NCBI GenBank assembly: GCA_963727915.1
Contig: CAVSID010000001.1
Span: forward strand, 434,001 to 498,000
Length of the DNA stretch: 64,000 nt
DNA from: CAWAND01 sp963727915
GTDB lineage: Bacteria > Chloroflexota > Anaerolineae > Anaerolineales > E44-bin32
Reading direction: 5' to 3'
A program made the position numbers and the translations under genes. A model generated the notes under the pieces. It made no database searches. It saw only the letters and a list, made by a program, of their open reading frames with translations, and was not told the origin of the DNA. Shown one piece after another: positions 18,147 to 27,057 of this stretch. The number at the start of each line of letters is the position of its first letter. Position 1 is the first letter of the stretch.

Positions 18147-19210
18147 ACGGCTTGCGCCGCCTCGGCCCTGGTTGAGTGACTCGGCTGGGCACAGCCGCCG
18201 CGGGTTCTGTCCACATGCCGGCAATCCACTTCGCCAGGTTCATCGCCGCCACGGCCTGGCCGCCCGGGGCATCTAGGCGAATGTCGGCAAAGCCGGAGCA
18301 GATCGACCCGGGCGATGCCAAATCAAACCCATACGTCTGGTCCATCCAGCCCAAGATCGCCTCGGCCAACAGCTTGGCCAAGATGGGCCGTCGGGCGGTT
18401 TCAAGCAGGCTGTACGGGACTTCGATCTGCATGCCATCCACCGATCCGCCGTACCGGCTGCCATGCAACGCCACACTGAGCCCGCCATCGAAGTAATCCG
18501 GCAGCGGCACGGGGTTCTCCGGTGACGGGGCCACGCTGTAGCCGTGCGTTTCGAGGCGGCCGCCGAGGCTTCCCGGCCCGCGCAGCAGCTGCGACAATTC
18601 CTCCGGTGTCCAGGTCGCCAACGAGCGCAGGTTCGATCGCACGGACGAACTGCTGGCCATCCAGCTCATGATCCGATTGGCCCAGGTCGCCGACCGACAG
18701 TCCGTAGCCGAATTCCAACCGCGGTTCGGGACGCCCGTTGCTGTGGATGTCGAAGTAGCCCCCCCAACCGCAGGCGTCGGTCACAGTTCGTTCCGCCCTC
18801 TGGATGGCATCGTGGTATGCCGTCCATGCCGCCGATGCGGATGGGTTGTGCTGGGCGCCCAGGCTGAGGCTGCGATTGGGGTCGAGCTTGCTCCGTGCCA
18901 GATGGTTGATGATCACGGTGGGCCGGTGCCCCGTGAGGTCAGCCAGCGCCCCCGCCAGATCAAGCGTGAACTGCAGGCTGCCGGGGTCGTTCAGCACCAC
19001 GGCATCCTGGCGATCGGGGATGCCCGGCGGCCGCAGCTCCCCGCCGTGCGGCGCACTGAGGATGATTGGCAGATCGCCATCCACGACTTCGATCCAGTCC
19101 GGACCGGGGGTGTCACCCTCCGGTGTGGGCACGCCGGCCAGCGTCGAGGCGGACGCCGACGGTTGGGCGGCCCGGGGGAGCGTCAGGGCCAGAGTCACAG
19201 CCACCCCCAC
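18136..19210 (-). CDS. Secreted N-formylglutamate amidohydrolase-like protein
   Basis: About 358 codons. A hydrophobic N-terminus (MGVAVTLALTLPRAAQP) suggests export. The N-formylglutamate amidohydrolase fold is suggested by ILSAPHGGELRPPGIPDR, LARSKLDPNRSLSLGAQ and YFDIHSNG, that is an HGG, a DPNR and a DIH(S)xG element likely to hold a metal ion. A +1 shift near 18630 separates the first half from the second (TPEELSQLLRGPGSLGGRL, YGGSVDGMQIEVPYSL). The start is GTG 19210; no ATG is available in frame. The enzyme may act on an amide or cell-wall peptide rather than formylglutamate. Confidence 0.6.
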
Positions 19211-19230
19211 GCCAAGCCAACCAGCGATGG

Positions 19231-19257
19231 GCCCCCGATGATAGCTTCATCGGGGGC
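19231..19257. terminator. Hairpin upstream of the amidohydrolase gene
   Basis: Perfect 11-bp stem GCCCCCGATGA with a five-base loop, between the L,D-transpeptidase terminator and the amidohydrolase start. No T tract follows on either strand. It may be a backup terminator or a leader structure. Confidence 0.4.
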
Positions 19258-19304
19258 GAGACCGGGTCGCTCGACGGTCGAAAGGCAAGCGAAGCTCCGG
19301 GGAC

Positions 19305-19341
19305 AAAAAAGGGGCCCTGGGCGGCGCGGCACCCGGGGCCC
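19305..19341 (-). terminator. Intrinsic terminator of the L,D-transpeptidase gene
   Basis: On the minus strand a ten-pair stem built on GGGCCC repeats is followed directly by TTTTTT. It lies 20 bp after the stop codon at 19362. Confidence 0.8.
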
Positions 19342-19361
19342 TCAACCTGCCAGGGCCGGGC

Positions 19362-20558
19362 TCAGGCGCCGCCGGAACCATACACCGAATCATCGGTCGG
19401 GGTTTTACCACTGGGATCCCAAACATGGACCCAAGTGCCCTCATCGGCCCACTCGTAAAGCCAATGGGAGTCGGTGGGCGAGAGATTGACGCAACCATGG
19501 GAGCGCGGGTAGCCGAAGCCGTTGTGCCAGTAGGCGCCATGCAGCGCCCGGGCCTCGTCAAAGTACATCGTCCACGGGACGTCCTGCAGGTAATAGTAGT
19601 CCGATCGATCGGCGGCGAAGGCGCCGCTCATCACCGTCTTCTCGAGCTTGGTCTTGATCTGGAAGTCGCCCGGCCGAGTCCACCAACCAGGCAAGCCGCT
19701 GGCCACCAGGGTTGCAAAAACCAACTGGCCGTGATCATAGACCGTAAGTGTCTGCTCGAACAGGTTGATGGAGATCCAGCGATCCCCCTCCACTTTGCCG
19801 GGCCGGGTTGTGTCGGGGACCACCTTGCCAATCAGCCGCGCCTCCAGCCATTCCCCGGGCGCGATCTCATACCACGTGGTGCCGCCGGCGTCGGCTGAAT
19901 CGTAGATCTGCACCACCTGGTACTTGTTGACCCAATGCTGTGTATGGGTTGTGGTCTCGCCGGGGGCGGGCGCGGTGTAGGTTCCGCCCAGCACCCATCC
20001 AAAGGCCCGCTCCGGCGTCCGATAGAACGCCAGGCCGTGAAAGTCGGAAGTCGCAATCTGGCCGCAGTCGCTCCCGCCGCGCATGTAGACACCCGAACTC
20101 AGCAGGAAGACTGCTTTGCCGTTCTTGATGCTGCACTCGAGATACGAGACGAAGTCGAAGCCCGGCTCGATTTGGCCGCTGCTGTGTTTGGCGTCCCGGG
20201 CGTCGCCTTCCGAGCTGTAAGTCGGCGTTGGGTGATCGCTGCTGATTCGCAGGTACGTGAACGGCAGATAGCCCAGATTAGGGTCCAGGCTCATGGTCGG
20301 CAGCGGCATTTCGCTGCCCTGGCCTTGCCGCGCCTGTGCCGCCAGGCTGCTGGCGGGGCCATTGGCGGGGCAGACAGCGCCGAAGCGGAGCTGCACCCGG
20401 CTGGTGCAAAGGAAGTCGGCACCGGGTCCAGGGTTGGGTGATGGGCCAGCCGCCTCAGCCGACGGCAACCCGCCAGGCAGGGCCAGCAGGAGCGTCAAGA
20501 ACAGGACCGTTCCAGCGGCCGGCGCCAGACCGCGCCGCTGCCGTTCTGAAAGCAACAT
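19362..20558 (-). CDS. L,D-transpeptidase (YkuD family)
   Basis: Extracytoplasmic cysteine transpeptidase that forms 3-3 or protein cross-links in peptidoglycan; about 398 residues. An N-terminal signal or anchor (GTVLFLTLLLALPGGLPSA) is followed by a long domain of unknown role. The C-terminal YkuD domain starts near DRWISINLFEQTLTVYDHG and carries the active-site His and Cys in HGAYWHNGFGYPRSHGCVNL. ATG 20558 is preferred to ATG 20567, because the latter is part of a TATAAT-G sequence; the -10 then ends 7 nt before the start, as in a leaderless message. Confidence 0.88.
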   Translation of the reverse strand: MLLSERQRRGLAPAAGTVLFLTLLLALPGGLPSAEAAGPSPNPGPGADFLCTSRVQLRFGAVCPANGPASSLAAQARQGQGSEMPLPTMSLDPNLGYLPFTYLRISSDHPTPTYSSEGDARDAKHSSGQIEPGFDFVSYLECSIKNGKAVFLLSSGVYMRGGSDCGQIATSDFHGLAFYRTPERAFGWVLGGTYTAPAPGETTTHTQHWVNKYQVVQIYDSADAGGTTWYEIAPGEWLEARLIGKVVPDTTRPGKVEGDRWISINLFEQTLTVYDHGQLVFATLVASGLPGWWTRPGDFQIKTKLEKTVMSGAFAADRSDYYYLQDVPWTMYFDEARALHGAYWHNGFGYPRSHGCVNLSPTDSHWLYEWADEGTWVHVWDPSGKTPTDDSVYGSGGA

Positions 20559-20565
20559 GCGGTCC

Positions 20566-20571
20566 ATTATA
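20566..20571 (-). promoter_or_regulatory. -10 hexamer of the L,D-transpeptidase gene
   Basis: Perfect TATAAT on the minus strand directly after the 20-bp palindrome and 7 nt before ATG 20558. This spacing is that of a leaderless transcript. Confidence 0.55.
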
Positions 20572-20591
20572 GCCGCTGGCCGGCCAGCGGC
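20572..20591. terminator. 20-bp GC palindrome after thrS
   Basis: Perfect palindrome with half-site GCCGCTGGCC, 24 bp after the thrS stop codon and abutting the -10 of the next gene. It has no T tract. It may be a terminator for thrS or an operator covering the -35 region of the L,D-transpeptidase gene. Confidence 0.4.
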
Positions 20592-20614
20592 GGCTGATCC
20601 CTATTTCCCGACGG

Positions 20615-22406
20615 TCAATCCTTCAGACGCACGGCGTCTTGCGCCTGCGCCACGAACGCCGCCAGCGGCATGGCCCCCAAGTCTTCCTCCGTGCGCAGCC
20701 GAACAGAAACCTCTCCGGTTTCGGCCTCGCGATCACCTACGATCAGCATGTAGGGGATCTTCTGGTTTTGCGCATCGCGAATCTTGGCGTTCATGCGTTC
20801 GCTGCGGTCGTTGACTTCCACCCGGAATCCTTCCGCCCGGAGCTTTTCCGCCACCTGCTGGGCGTAGTCCATGTGCCGATCGGCGATCGGGATAAGCTCC
20901 ACCTGGATCGGCGACAGCCAGACCGGGAAGGCGCCAGCGAAATGCTCGATCAGGACCCCCATGAAGCGCTCCATCGAACCGAGCAGAGCACGGTGGATCA
21001 TGTATGGCTGGTGCTCCTGCCCGTCATCGCCGACGTAGGTCATCCCGAAGCGTTCGGGCAGTGTGAAGTCAAACTGGATCGTGCTCAGCTGCCACTCCCT
21101 GCCCAGCGCGTCTTTGACTTTGAGGTCGATCTTCGGGCCATAAAACGTGGCTTCGCCCTCGTCGATCTGATAGGGGATATTGGCCCGCTCGAGGGCCGCC
21201 CGAAGCGCTTCTGTGGGTGCCTCCCACTGCTCAGGCGACCCGGCAGCTTTCTCCGGATTGCGCGGTCGACAGGTAGGCCTGGAAATCCCGAAAGCCAAAT
21301 GAGCGCAGGATGTGCAGGCAGAAACTCAGCACCCGATCGATCTCCTCCGGCATCTGATCGGGCCGGCAAAAGAGGTGGGCGTCGTCCTGCGTAAACCCGC
21401 GCACGCGAAGAAGACCATGGAGAACCCCACTCCGCTCGAAGCGGTAAACCGTACCCCACTCGGCAAAGCGAAGCGGCAGGTCGCGGTAGGAGCGCAACTG
21501 GCTGCGGTAGATCTCGATATGGAACGGGCAGTTCATCGGCTTGAGGAAATACTTCTGTCCCTCGATTTCGATTGGCGCATACATATTCTCGCCGTACCAG
21601 CCGAGGTGCCCGCTCGTCTCCCACAGTTTCGACTTGCCAATGTGAGGCGAGTAGACGAACTCATAACCCCCGGCCTCGTGCTCCGCCCGGCAGAAGTCCT
21701 CCGCCAACTTGCGCACCATGCCCCCCTTCGGATGCCAGAGGATCAACCCCGGCCCGACCTCCTCGCTGATGCTGTACAGGTCGAGTTCGCGTCCCAACCG
21801 ACGGTGGTCGCGCTTGGCAGCTTCCTCAAGCTTCCAAAGGTACTCTTCAAGCTCGTTTGATGTCTCCCAGGCGGTGCCGTAGATCCTTTGGAGCATCGGC
21901 CGGTTTTCGTCGCCGCGCCAGTAAGCCCCTGCAACGTTAAGCAGTTTGACACCATCCGGGTTGATTTCACTCGTGCTCTCGACATGCGGCCCGCGGCACA
22001 GGTCGGTGAAGGTGTCATCCTGGTAGATGGAGATCTCCGGCGGCACATCGATGGGTTCCCCGTTGTCGTCCACGGCGCCCGCTTCCAGCCCCTCGATCAA
22101 CTCGAGCTTATAGGGCTGGTCGGAGAACATGTCCCGCGCCTCGGCGGCCGAAAGGACGGTCTTCTCGAAGGGATGGTCGCCATCGATGATCTCGCGCATC
22201 CGCTTCTCGATCTTCTCCAGGTCATCCGGCGTCAGGCTGCGCGGCAGATCGAAGTCGTAGTAGAACCCGTCATCGATCGGCGGGCCGATGGCCAGCTTGG
22301 CCTCGCCCGGAAACATCTCCATGACCGCCTGGGCCATGATGTGGGCCGTCGAATGTCGGATCCGATAGATGTGGGACTCCGGGTACGGCTGCGCTTTCTC
22401 TCCCAT
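20615..22406 (-). CDS. thrS: Threonyl-tRNA synthetase without TGS domain
   Basis: Charges tRNA-Thr. About 597 codons from ATG 22406 (SD GGAGGTCGAC directly before). It begins at the editing/SAD region (HSTAHIMAQAVMEMFPGEAK), so the N-terminal TGS domain of the usual 640-residue enzyme is absent. Catalytic core: MNCPFHIEIY (zinc Cys), class II motif 2 as GTVYRFERSGVLHG with FTQDDAHLFC, motif 3 as MIHRALLGSMERF, then the anticodon-binding domain (VEVNDRSERMNAKIRDAQNQ). One +1 shift near 21255. A T-box leader precedes it. Confidence 0.93.
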
Positions 22407-22443
22407 GTCGACCTCCTTCATGCTTGCCACGCATCGTGGAAGC

Positions 22444-22700
22444 AAAAAGAGCTCCCGTCCACTGGGACGGGAGCTCGTGCTCACGTGGTTCCACCCAGAT
22501 GAATCGGCACGTGCCGATCCACTCTGAGGGCCGCTAACGGGGCCCAAGCGTTCACCTTACTCTCCCACAACAGCTTGGGATTTCCGGCTCTGGCTCACGG
22601 GGGGTCTTCACCGCTGGATCCCGGGGGCGCCTTTCAATCGGTGGGCGCCGTTCCCTGTCGGGCTTCCTTGTCGGCTACTCGTCCCGGTCTACGCCGTGAC
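22444..22700 (-). promoter_or_regulatory. T-box leader of thrS with terminator
   Basis: Transcribed leader sensing uncharged tRNA-Thr. The T-box proper is GGGTGGAACCACG at about 22484-22496. It is followed by an intrinsic terminator (12-bp stem GAGCTCCCGTCC, then TTTTT) at 22444-22476. The UGGA of the T-box can pair with UCCA, and both tRNA-Thr genes in this window end in discriminator U. Upstream features of stem I are recognisable (GACGAGTAG, then GGTGAAG), and an ACC threonine codon at 22603-22605 is the candidate specifier. The 5' end is approximate. Confidence 0.85.
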
Positions 22701-22715
22701 GTGCCTCAGTTGAGG

Positions 22716-22789
22716 TGGGCGGTATTGGACTCGAACCAACGACCTTTGCGATGTCAACGCAACGCTCTAACCAACTGAGCTAACCGCCC
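22716..22789 (-). tRNA. tRNA-Val (GAC)
   Basis: Full cloverleaf of 74 nt: acceptor GGGCGGT pairing with ACCGCCC, D-arm GCTC/GAGC, anticodon loop TTGACAT (anticodon GAC, codon GUC), T-loop TTCGAGT, discriminator A. CCA is not encoded. It lies just upstream of the thrS leader on the same strand and may be co-transcribed with it. Confidence 0.95.
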
Positions 22790-22801
22790 ATGTAAAGATC
22801 T

Positions 22802-22830
22802 ATTATACAGAGCGGGGAACGAAGATGCAA
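22802..22830 (-). promoter_or_regulatory. Promoter of tRNA-Val
   Basis: On the minus strand TTGCAT (22825-22830), 17-bp spacer, TATAAT (22802-22807). The start site would fall about 5 nt before the tRNA 5' end. Confidence 0.75.
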
Positions 22831-22860
22831 TGGCCGGCCGCCGAAGCAGGATGGCTATGG

Positions 22861-23760
22861 CTACTCTCGGCCCGGGAACCACCTGGAAGCCAGGCTCATC
22901 ATGCGCGCTCGCCACTCAGGGACCCGTCGGATCGGCTCGCGCTCCAGGGTCGCCGCCATGATCCCCCGCCCAGCCTCGATCAAGAGATCGGTCTGTGTAT
23001 AGTCCCAGAACGGCACCTCGGGTGGAGCGTCCAGCTTGATGCGGCGCACCGGAATGCGGTGACGCCGCGCCCACCTCGCTTCTATATCGGCCATATGCTC
23101 AACCATGAGCGACACGGCGGAGGTGGTGATGTCAATCATGAACCTCGACGCCTGCGAACTGGCCACCGCATGGTGAATCTCAATGGCGATGACTTGTGTG
23201 GCGCCGCGCTCGACGGCCGTCCGAATCGGCAGGTTGCTGTACACGGCCCCATCGACATAGCGGTGGCCGGCCACCTCCCAGGGGGGCAGGTAGGGCGGCA
23301 GTCCGCTGCTGGCCATGGCCCCGTCCAGCAGGCGGTCATCGCCGCTGTCGCCAAAAACCACGAGCTCCGCCGTGTCGAGGCAGGCCGCCAGGGTATAGGC
23401 CCGCACGCCGGACAGACCTTCAAGCTCACCGAAAGTGGAAGCTCCCACAGGCAGGTTGCGTTCGATGAACCTGGCCAGCGCCTGGTTGGTGAACAGGCTC
23501 GGCTGGTTGGTCACCAGGCGCTGCAGCCCCCCCAACAAGCTGAGCGAGCCGACCATGCTCTGATCCACCTGCCGCCAAATGGCCTGCTGGCGCCGGGCGC
23601 CTTCCGCTGTCGGGTCGGCCGCAAAGTGGATGGCGTTCAACGCGCCGGCAGATGTCCCTACCACCAGCGCCGGTTGGACGCGGCAATCAGCCAGCGCCTC
23701 CAGGGCGCCGGACTGCATCGCACCGTAGTTCCCACCCCCGCTGAGCACCACCGCCAGCAT
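22861..23760 (-). CDS. Patatin-like phospholipase
   Basis: Predicted Ser-Asp dyad lipid acyl hydrolase, 299 residues. Oxyanion-hole motif VVLSGGGNYGAMQSG at residues 5-19, nucleophile motif VGTSAGAL (Ser about residue 39), and the dyad Asp in HRYVDGAVYSNLP. It resembles bacterial RssA-type patatins. ATG 23760 is used; the open frame continues upstream, but the glycine-rich loop must lie near the N-terminus. It is divergent from the DsbA-like gene with 102 bp between them. Confidence 0.88.
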   Translation of the reverse strand: MLAVVLSGGGNYGAMQSGALEALADCRVQPALVVGTSAGALNAIHFAADPTAEGARRQQAIWRQVDQSMVGSLSLLGGLQRLVTNQPSLFTNQALARFIERNLPVGASTFGELEGLSGVRAYTLAACLDTAELVVFGDSGDDRLLDGAMASSGLPPYLPPWEVAGHRYVDGAVYSNLPIRTAVERGATQVIAIEIHHAVASSQASRFMIDITTSAVSLMVEHMADIEARWARRHRIPVRRIKLDAPPEVPFWDYTQTDLLIEAGRGIMAATLEREPIRRVPEWRARMMSLASRWFPGRE

Positions 23761-23846
23761 CTTGATCCGCTCCCTCGCCTCGGCTGTTGGATCACCGCTT
23801 GGGACTGGCCCACTCCATTGTATCGAAGGTGCACAACCCGGCCGGA

Positions 23847-23855
23847 TGATATAAT
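23847..23855 (+). promoter_or_regulatory. Extended -10 promoter of the DsbA-like gene
   Basis: TG-A-TATAAT, a perfect extended -10 ending 7 nt before ATG 23863. There is no SD and no usable -35; the predicted start site coincides with the start codon. Confidence 0.6.
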
Positions 23856-23862
23856 CCGATCC

Positions 23863-24645
23863 ATGTCTGAAAGGCCACATGAAGAGCACCCGCGCAACCC
23901 GAACTTCGAAGAGGCCCTGGCGCTGGCTTCGGAAGCCCAGGCATCCGCCGAGGGGGAAGCGGATGTTGAACGAGGGGAGTTCTTGCGCTTCCGTCGCAGC
24001 TCGTTCTACGCCGTGCTGCTGCCGGTGGCCTTCGTGACAGGCTTGGCGGCAGGCTACCTGATGTGGGGACGCGGCCCCGTCTCAATCCCTGAAACATTGG
24101 TGGACAGCCCGGCTGCCGTCGCCACACCCTCGCGCATGGATGTCAGCGTCGACGACGACCCGTCGATCGGTCCCGACAACGCTCCGATCACCGTCATTGA
24201 GTTCAGCGACTTCAACTGCCCTTACTGCCGGCAGTTCAACCAGGTGACTTTCAAGGCCCTGATGGACGCCTACCCCAATCAGATCCATTTCGTGTACCGG
24301 GATTTTCCCATTACCAGCCAGGAATCCTACATCGCCGCCCAGGCTGCCGAGTGCGCCGGCGATCAGGGTGCCTACTGGGCGTTCCACGACGCACTCTTCT
24401 CGGGTCAGTACAATCTGGGACGGGATGCCTATCAAGCCTACGCCGAGGCATTGGGCTTGAACAGCGATGCTTTGCTGGCCTGCATCGACTCCGACAAGTA
24501 CGGTGATGAAGTTCAGAAAGACGCCCACGACGCCGCCAGCTTAGGCGTCACCGGAACGCCGACTTTCTTCGTCAACGGCATCCCTCTGGTCGGCGCCCAG
24601 CCGCTCGCCCAGTTCACCCGCGTCATCGACGGCGAACTCAACTAA
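23863..24645 (+). CDS. Membrane-anchored DsbA/DsbG-like thiol oxidoreductase
   Basis: Disulfide-exchange protein, 260 residues. One N-terminal helix (FYAVLLPVAFVTGLAAGYLM) follows an acidic cytoplasmic stretch of about 45 residues. The extracytoplasmic thioredoxin-like domain has the CPYC active site in EFSDFNCPYCRQF and the cis-Pro loop in GVTGTPTFFVNGIP. This architecture is that of BdbD/DsbA-type proteins. ATG 23863 is chosen over the long upstream open frame, which is antisense to the patatin gene. A CRP-type palindrome lies just after the stop. Confidence 0.9.
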   Translation: MSERPHEEHPRNPNFEEALALASEAQASAEGEADVERGEFLRFRRSSFYAVLLPVAFVTGLAAGYLMWGRGPVSIPETLVDSPAAVATPSRMDVSVDDDPSIGPDNAPITVIEFSDFNCPYCRQFNQVTFKALMDAYPNQIHFVYRDFPITSQESYIAAQAAECAGDQGAYWAFHDALFSGQYNLGRDAYQAYAEALGLNSDALLACIDSDKYGDEVQKDAHDAASLGVTGTPTFFVNGIPLVGAQPLAQFTRVIDGELN

Positions 24646-24673
24646 TCCGGGAAATTCCCGACCAGACAATTGG

Positions 24674-24695
24674 GTTTGTGAAAAAAGTCACAAAC
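24674..24695. promoter_or_regulatory. CRP/FNR-type palindrome between convergent genes
   Basis: The best copy of the repeated motif: TTTGTGA-AAAAAG-TCACAAA, with arms extended to 8 bp by a G/C pair. It lies between the stop codons of the DsbA-like and hydrolase genes, where no promoter is expected. As RNA it would form a weak AU-rich hairpin. Confidence 0.45.
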
Positions 24696-25587
24696 TTAAC
24701 CGATTGACGCTTCCACCTCGTTCAGAAAACTGACCAGAAGCTCATTGAACGCCGGCGCCGAATCGATGGGGGTGGCATGGCCCGAACGAGGCACCACCTC
24801 CAGGCGCGCGTTGGGCAAGGCTTCGGCCAGGGCAAGCTTGGCCGCCATGGGCACGATGCGATCCTCGGCGCCGGCGACAACCAGACTGGGCTGGCACACG
24901 GCCGGCAAGTCCTTGCGGACATCGAAGGTAGCCACCGCCAACAGCGTGCGCAGATAGTTTCCCCTGTCATTCCCGCCGATGCGCGCTGGCCGCCACCCTG
25001 CGCAGGGCGACTTGGGACTCATACGGGAAGAGCGAGCGAGCCACCCATCGCCCCATCCAATCCATCCGGCCACTCAGCAGGAGGGCCATCCGGCCGGCGC
25101 CGCTGACCGCCGAGGCCCAATTCAGCCTCAGCCGTGCGAAGCCGTTCACCAGCGTCAAGGAACGGACCTGTTCGGGGATATCGACGGCGGCCTGCAGGGC
25201 AACCAGCGCCCCAAGGGACAATCCCACCCAATGCGCCTGGCCCAGATCAAGCTCCCGTGCCAGGCCGGCGACATCCATCACCAAATCTCGAATCTTGAAA
25301 CGGCGAACTGCTCGGGGCGACAGTCCGTGGCCGCGGAGGTCCATCGCCAGAACGCTGCGCTCAAATGTCAGGGCTGGCAGCTGGAGCTGCCAATCGTCGC
25401 TGCAGGATCCCAGGCCGTGGAGCAGCACCACCGGGGGGCGGGAAGGCGACTCCGGCCCATGGGCCTGATAGAAAATGCGCGTTTTGCCAATGTCTGCCAG
25501 CGGCACGTCGACCACCTCGACCGGACCGATCTCGGTTTCACATTTCGTGCACCCCACCGTTATACATGATGTAACCTTGAAGTCCAT
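24696..25587 (-). CDS. Alpha/beta hydrolase
   Basis: Serine hydrolase or lyase of the alpha/beta-hydrolase fold, about 297 codons. Oxyanion region VVLLHGLGSCSDDW, nucleophile elbow WVGLSLGALVAL, acid in VVAGAEDRIVP, His in RSGHATPIDS. The family is too broad for a substrate call. A +1 shift near 25000 joins the two halves. The N-terminus is uncertain: ATG 25587 is the first candidate, but a start at one of the downstream GTG codons is equally possible. Divergent from the sigma-factor gene. Confidence 0.75.
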
Positions 25588-25607
25588 CCCTTGAGGGGAG
25601 TTGGCCC

Positions 25608-26135
25608 TTGCACGACATACGCTTTGAAGACTTGATCGAGGCCCACCACGACGAAATCCACCACTACCTGTGGCGCTGGGCCTTGACCTCCGAAGGCTCC
25701 GATCCGGAGGCGGACGCTCAGGATCTGACGCAAGAGACGTTCTTGCGTGCCTTCGACGCCTTTGAGCGCCTTCGCCCGGGGAGCAATTACCGGGCGTGGC
25801 TCTACAAGATCGCCACCAACTGCGCCCACTCGGCCTGGCGGAAAGCCGGCCGAACTCCTTTGGTCCTGGAGGCGGTGGCTGAATTGCTTCCTGATCCAGC
25901 GAGCGTAACCCCTGAACAGCACGCGCTCGAACGCGGCCGCGCGGCGTCCCTGCGCCTGGCATTGGCCAACCTGCCTGTCAAGCAACAGGCTGCCGTCACT
26001 CTGCGCCACCTGCAGGGTCTCGACTACGACGCCATCGCTGCCGCGCTCGCATGTTCCGAAGATAGTGCCCGCGCCAACGTCTACCAGGGTCTCAAGAAGC
26101 TCCGCCAAAGGCTGGTGGCGGGCGAGGAGGTTTGA
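25608..26135 (+). CDS. ECF-type RNA polymerase sigma factor
   Basis: 175 residues. Sigma-2 region (DLTQETFLRAFDAFERL and YRAWLYKIATNCAHSAWRK) and sigma-4 region (LPVKQQAAVTLRHLQGLDYD and SARANVYQGLKKLRQRL), joined by a short linker with no sigma-3. The start is TTG 25608 with GAGGGGAG upstream. The gene in the usual anti-sigma position is instead an O6-alkylguanine-DNA methyltransferase, one base after the stop. Confidence 0.92.
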   Translation: MHDIRFEDLIEAHHDEIHHYLWRWALTSEGSDPEADAQDLTQETFLRAFDAFERLRPGSNYRAWLYKIATNCAHSAWRKAGRTPLVLEAVAELLPDPASVTPEQHALERGRAASLRLALANLPVKQQAAVTLRHLQGLDYDAIAAALACSEDSARANVYQGLKKLRQRLVAGEEV

Positions 26136-26764
26136 ATGTCTGAACAGCGTGATCGTGACGATGCCCGATGGGTCGAAGAGCTGGGGCGAACGCTGCCGGC
26201 TCCGTCGGCCGAGGCGACGGCCAAGTCAAGGGCCAGGGTCGACGCGTGGTACGAGGTCGGCAGCCCCGACCATCGCCTGGCAGCGCTGGTCCACCCCAGT
26301 CGGTCCACTGTTCTTGGCCGCCGGAGATCAGGGGCTGATACGGATCAGCTACCAGGACTCGCAGCCAGCCTTCTTGGCCGAACTTGACCGCCGCGCTCGA
26401 CTGGTGGAGGACCCGCGAAGCGCTCGCACCCTACCGCAGTCAGCTGTCGGATTACTTCGCCGGTGAGCTGAACCAATTCTCGCTGCCCATCGACCTTACC
26501 CGGCTGACGGATTTCCAGAAGCGCGTCCTGACCACCATCGCACGCATCCCGTCCGGCGCCGTCTGGTCCTACCGCCAGGTGGCCGAGGCCATCGGCAAGC
26601 CCAGGGCCGCCCGAGCCGTGGGCCAGGCCTTGGGCAGCAACCCACTGCCCATCGTCTTGCCCTGCCACCGGGTGATCGCCAGTGATGGCACGCTCGGAGG
26701 CTACACCGGCGGCCTGCTCATCAAGCGCAAGCTGCTCAAGATCGAGGGGGCGCAGCTGTTCTAG
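26136..26764 (+). CDS. ogt: Methylated-DNA-protein-cysteine methyltransferase with N-terminal extension
   Basis: Suicide DNA-repair enzyme that takes alkyl groups from O6-alkylguanine. About 208 codons. The C-terminal domain is complete: FQKRVLTTIARIPSGAVWSY, the helix-turn-helix AARAVGQALGSNPLPI, and the acceptor Cys in VLPCHRVIASDGTLGGYTGG. Before the usual N-terminal domain (WSTPVGPLFLAAGDQGLIRI) there are about 45 extra residues (MSEQRDRDDARWVEELGRTL and on). Two +1 shifts, near 26265 and 26410. SD GAGGAGG overlaps the end of the sigma gene, which indicates an operon. Confidence 0.85.
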
Positions 26765-27057
26765 ACGGGCCCCATCACGGAGCTGCTTGCCACGCGTCGG
26801 AAGGTCTTGAACTCAACATCTTCCTGCAGGCGAGGGTAGGGGCGGACGGTGAAGGCCTTCACGGCGGACGATGTCCGATGGAGTTCCCCGGCCGCCTCGT
26901 CGTCAAACACGATGACGTCCAGAAATTCGGTGGGGTCAGCTTGGGCTTGCCGCGATAGACACGGCCAGGTGTTGGGCTCGGCGCGATCGACAGCGTCGAC
27001 GAAGCTCTGATCGAATACTCTCGCGGCTATTGCTATTGACCGGCGATTAAGTATTAT
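26761..27057 (-). other. Unrecognised open frame, possibly a gene remnant
   Basis: Ninety-nine open codons on the minus strand between ogt and the polyamine operon. The last 80 have a protein-like composition (DPTEFLDVIVFDDEAAGEL, VKAFTVRPYPRLQEDVEFK) and end at TAG 26761, overlapping the ogt stop. There is no usable start codon in the 5' part, so it may be the 3' end of a truncated gene or a frameshifted small gene. No family recognised. Confidence 0.3.

Noticed and set aside
22825..23862. Upstream extension of the DsbA-like frame
   Set aside because: It is antisense to the patatin gene; an extended -10 and the natural membrane-anchor start place the gene start at 23863.
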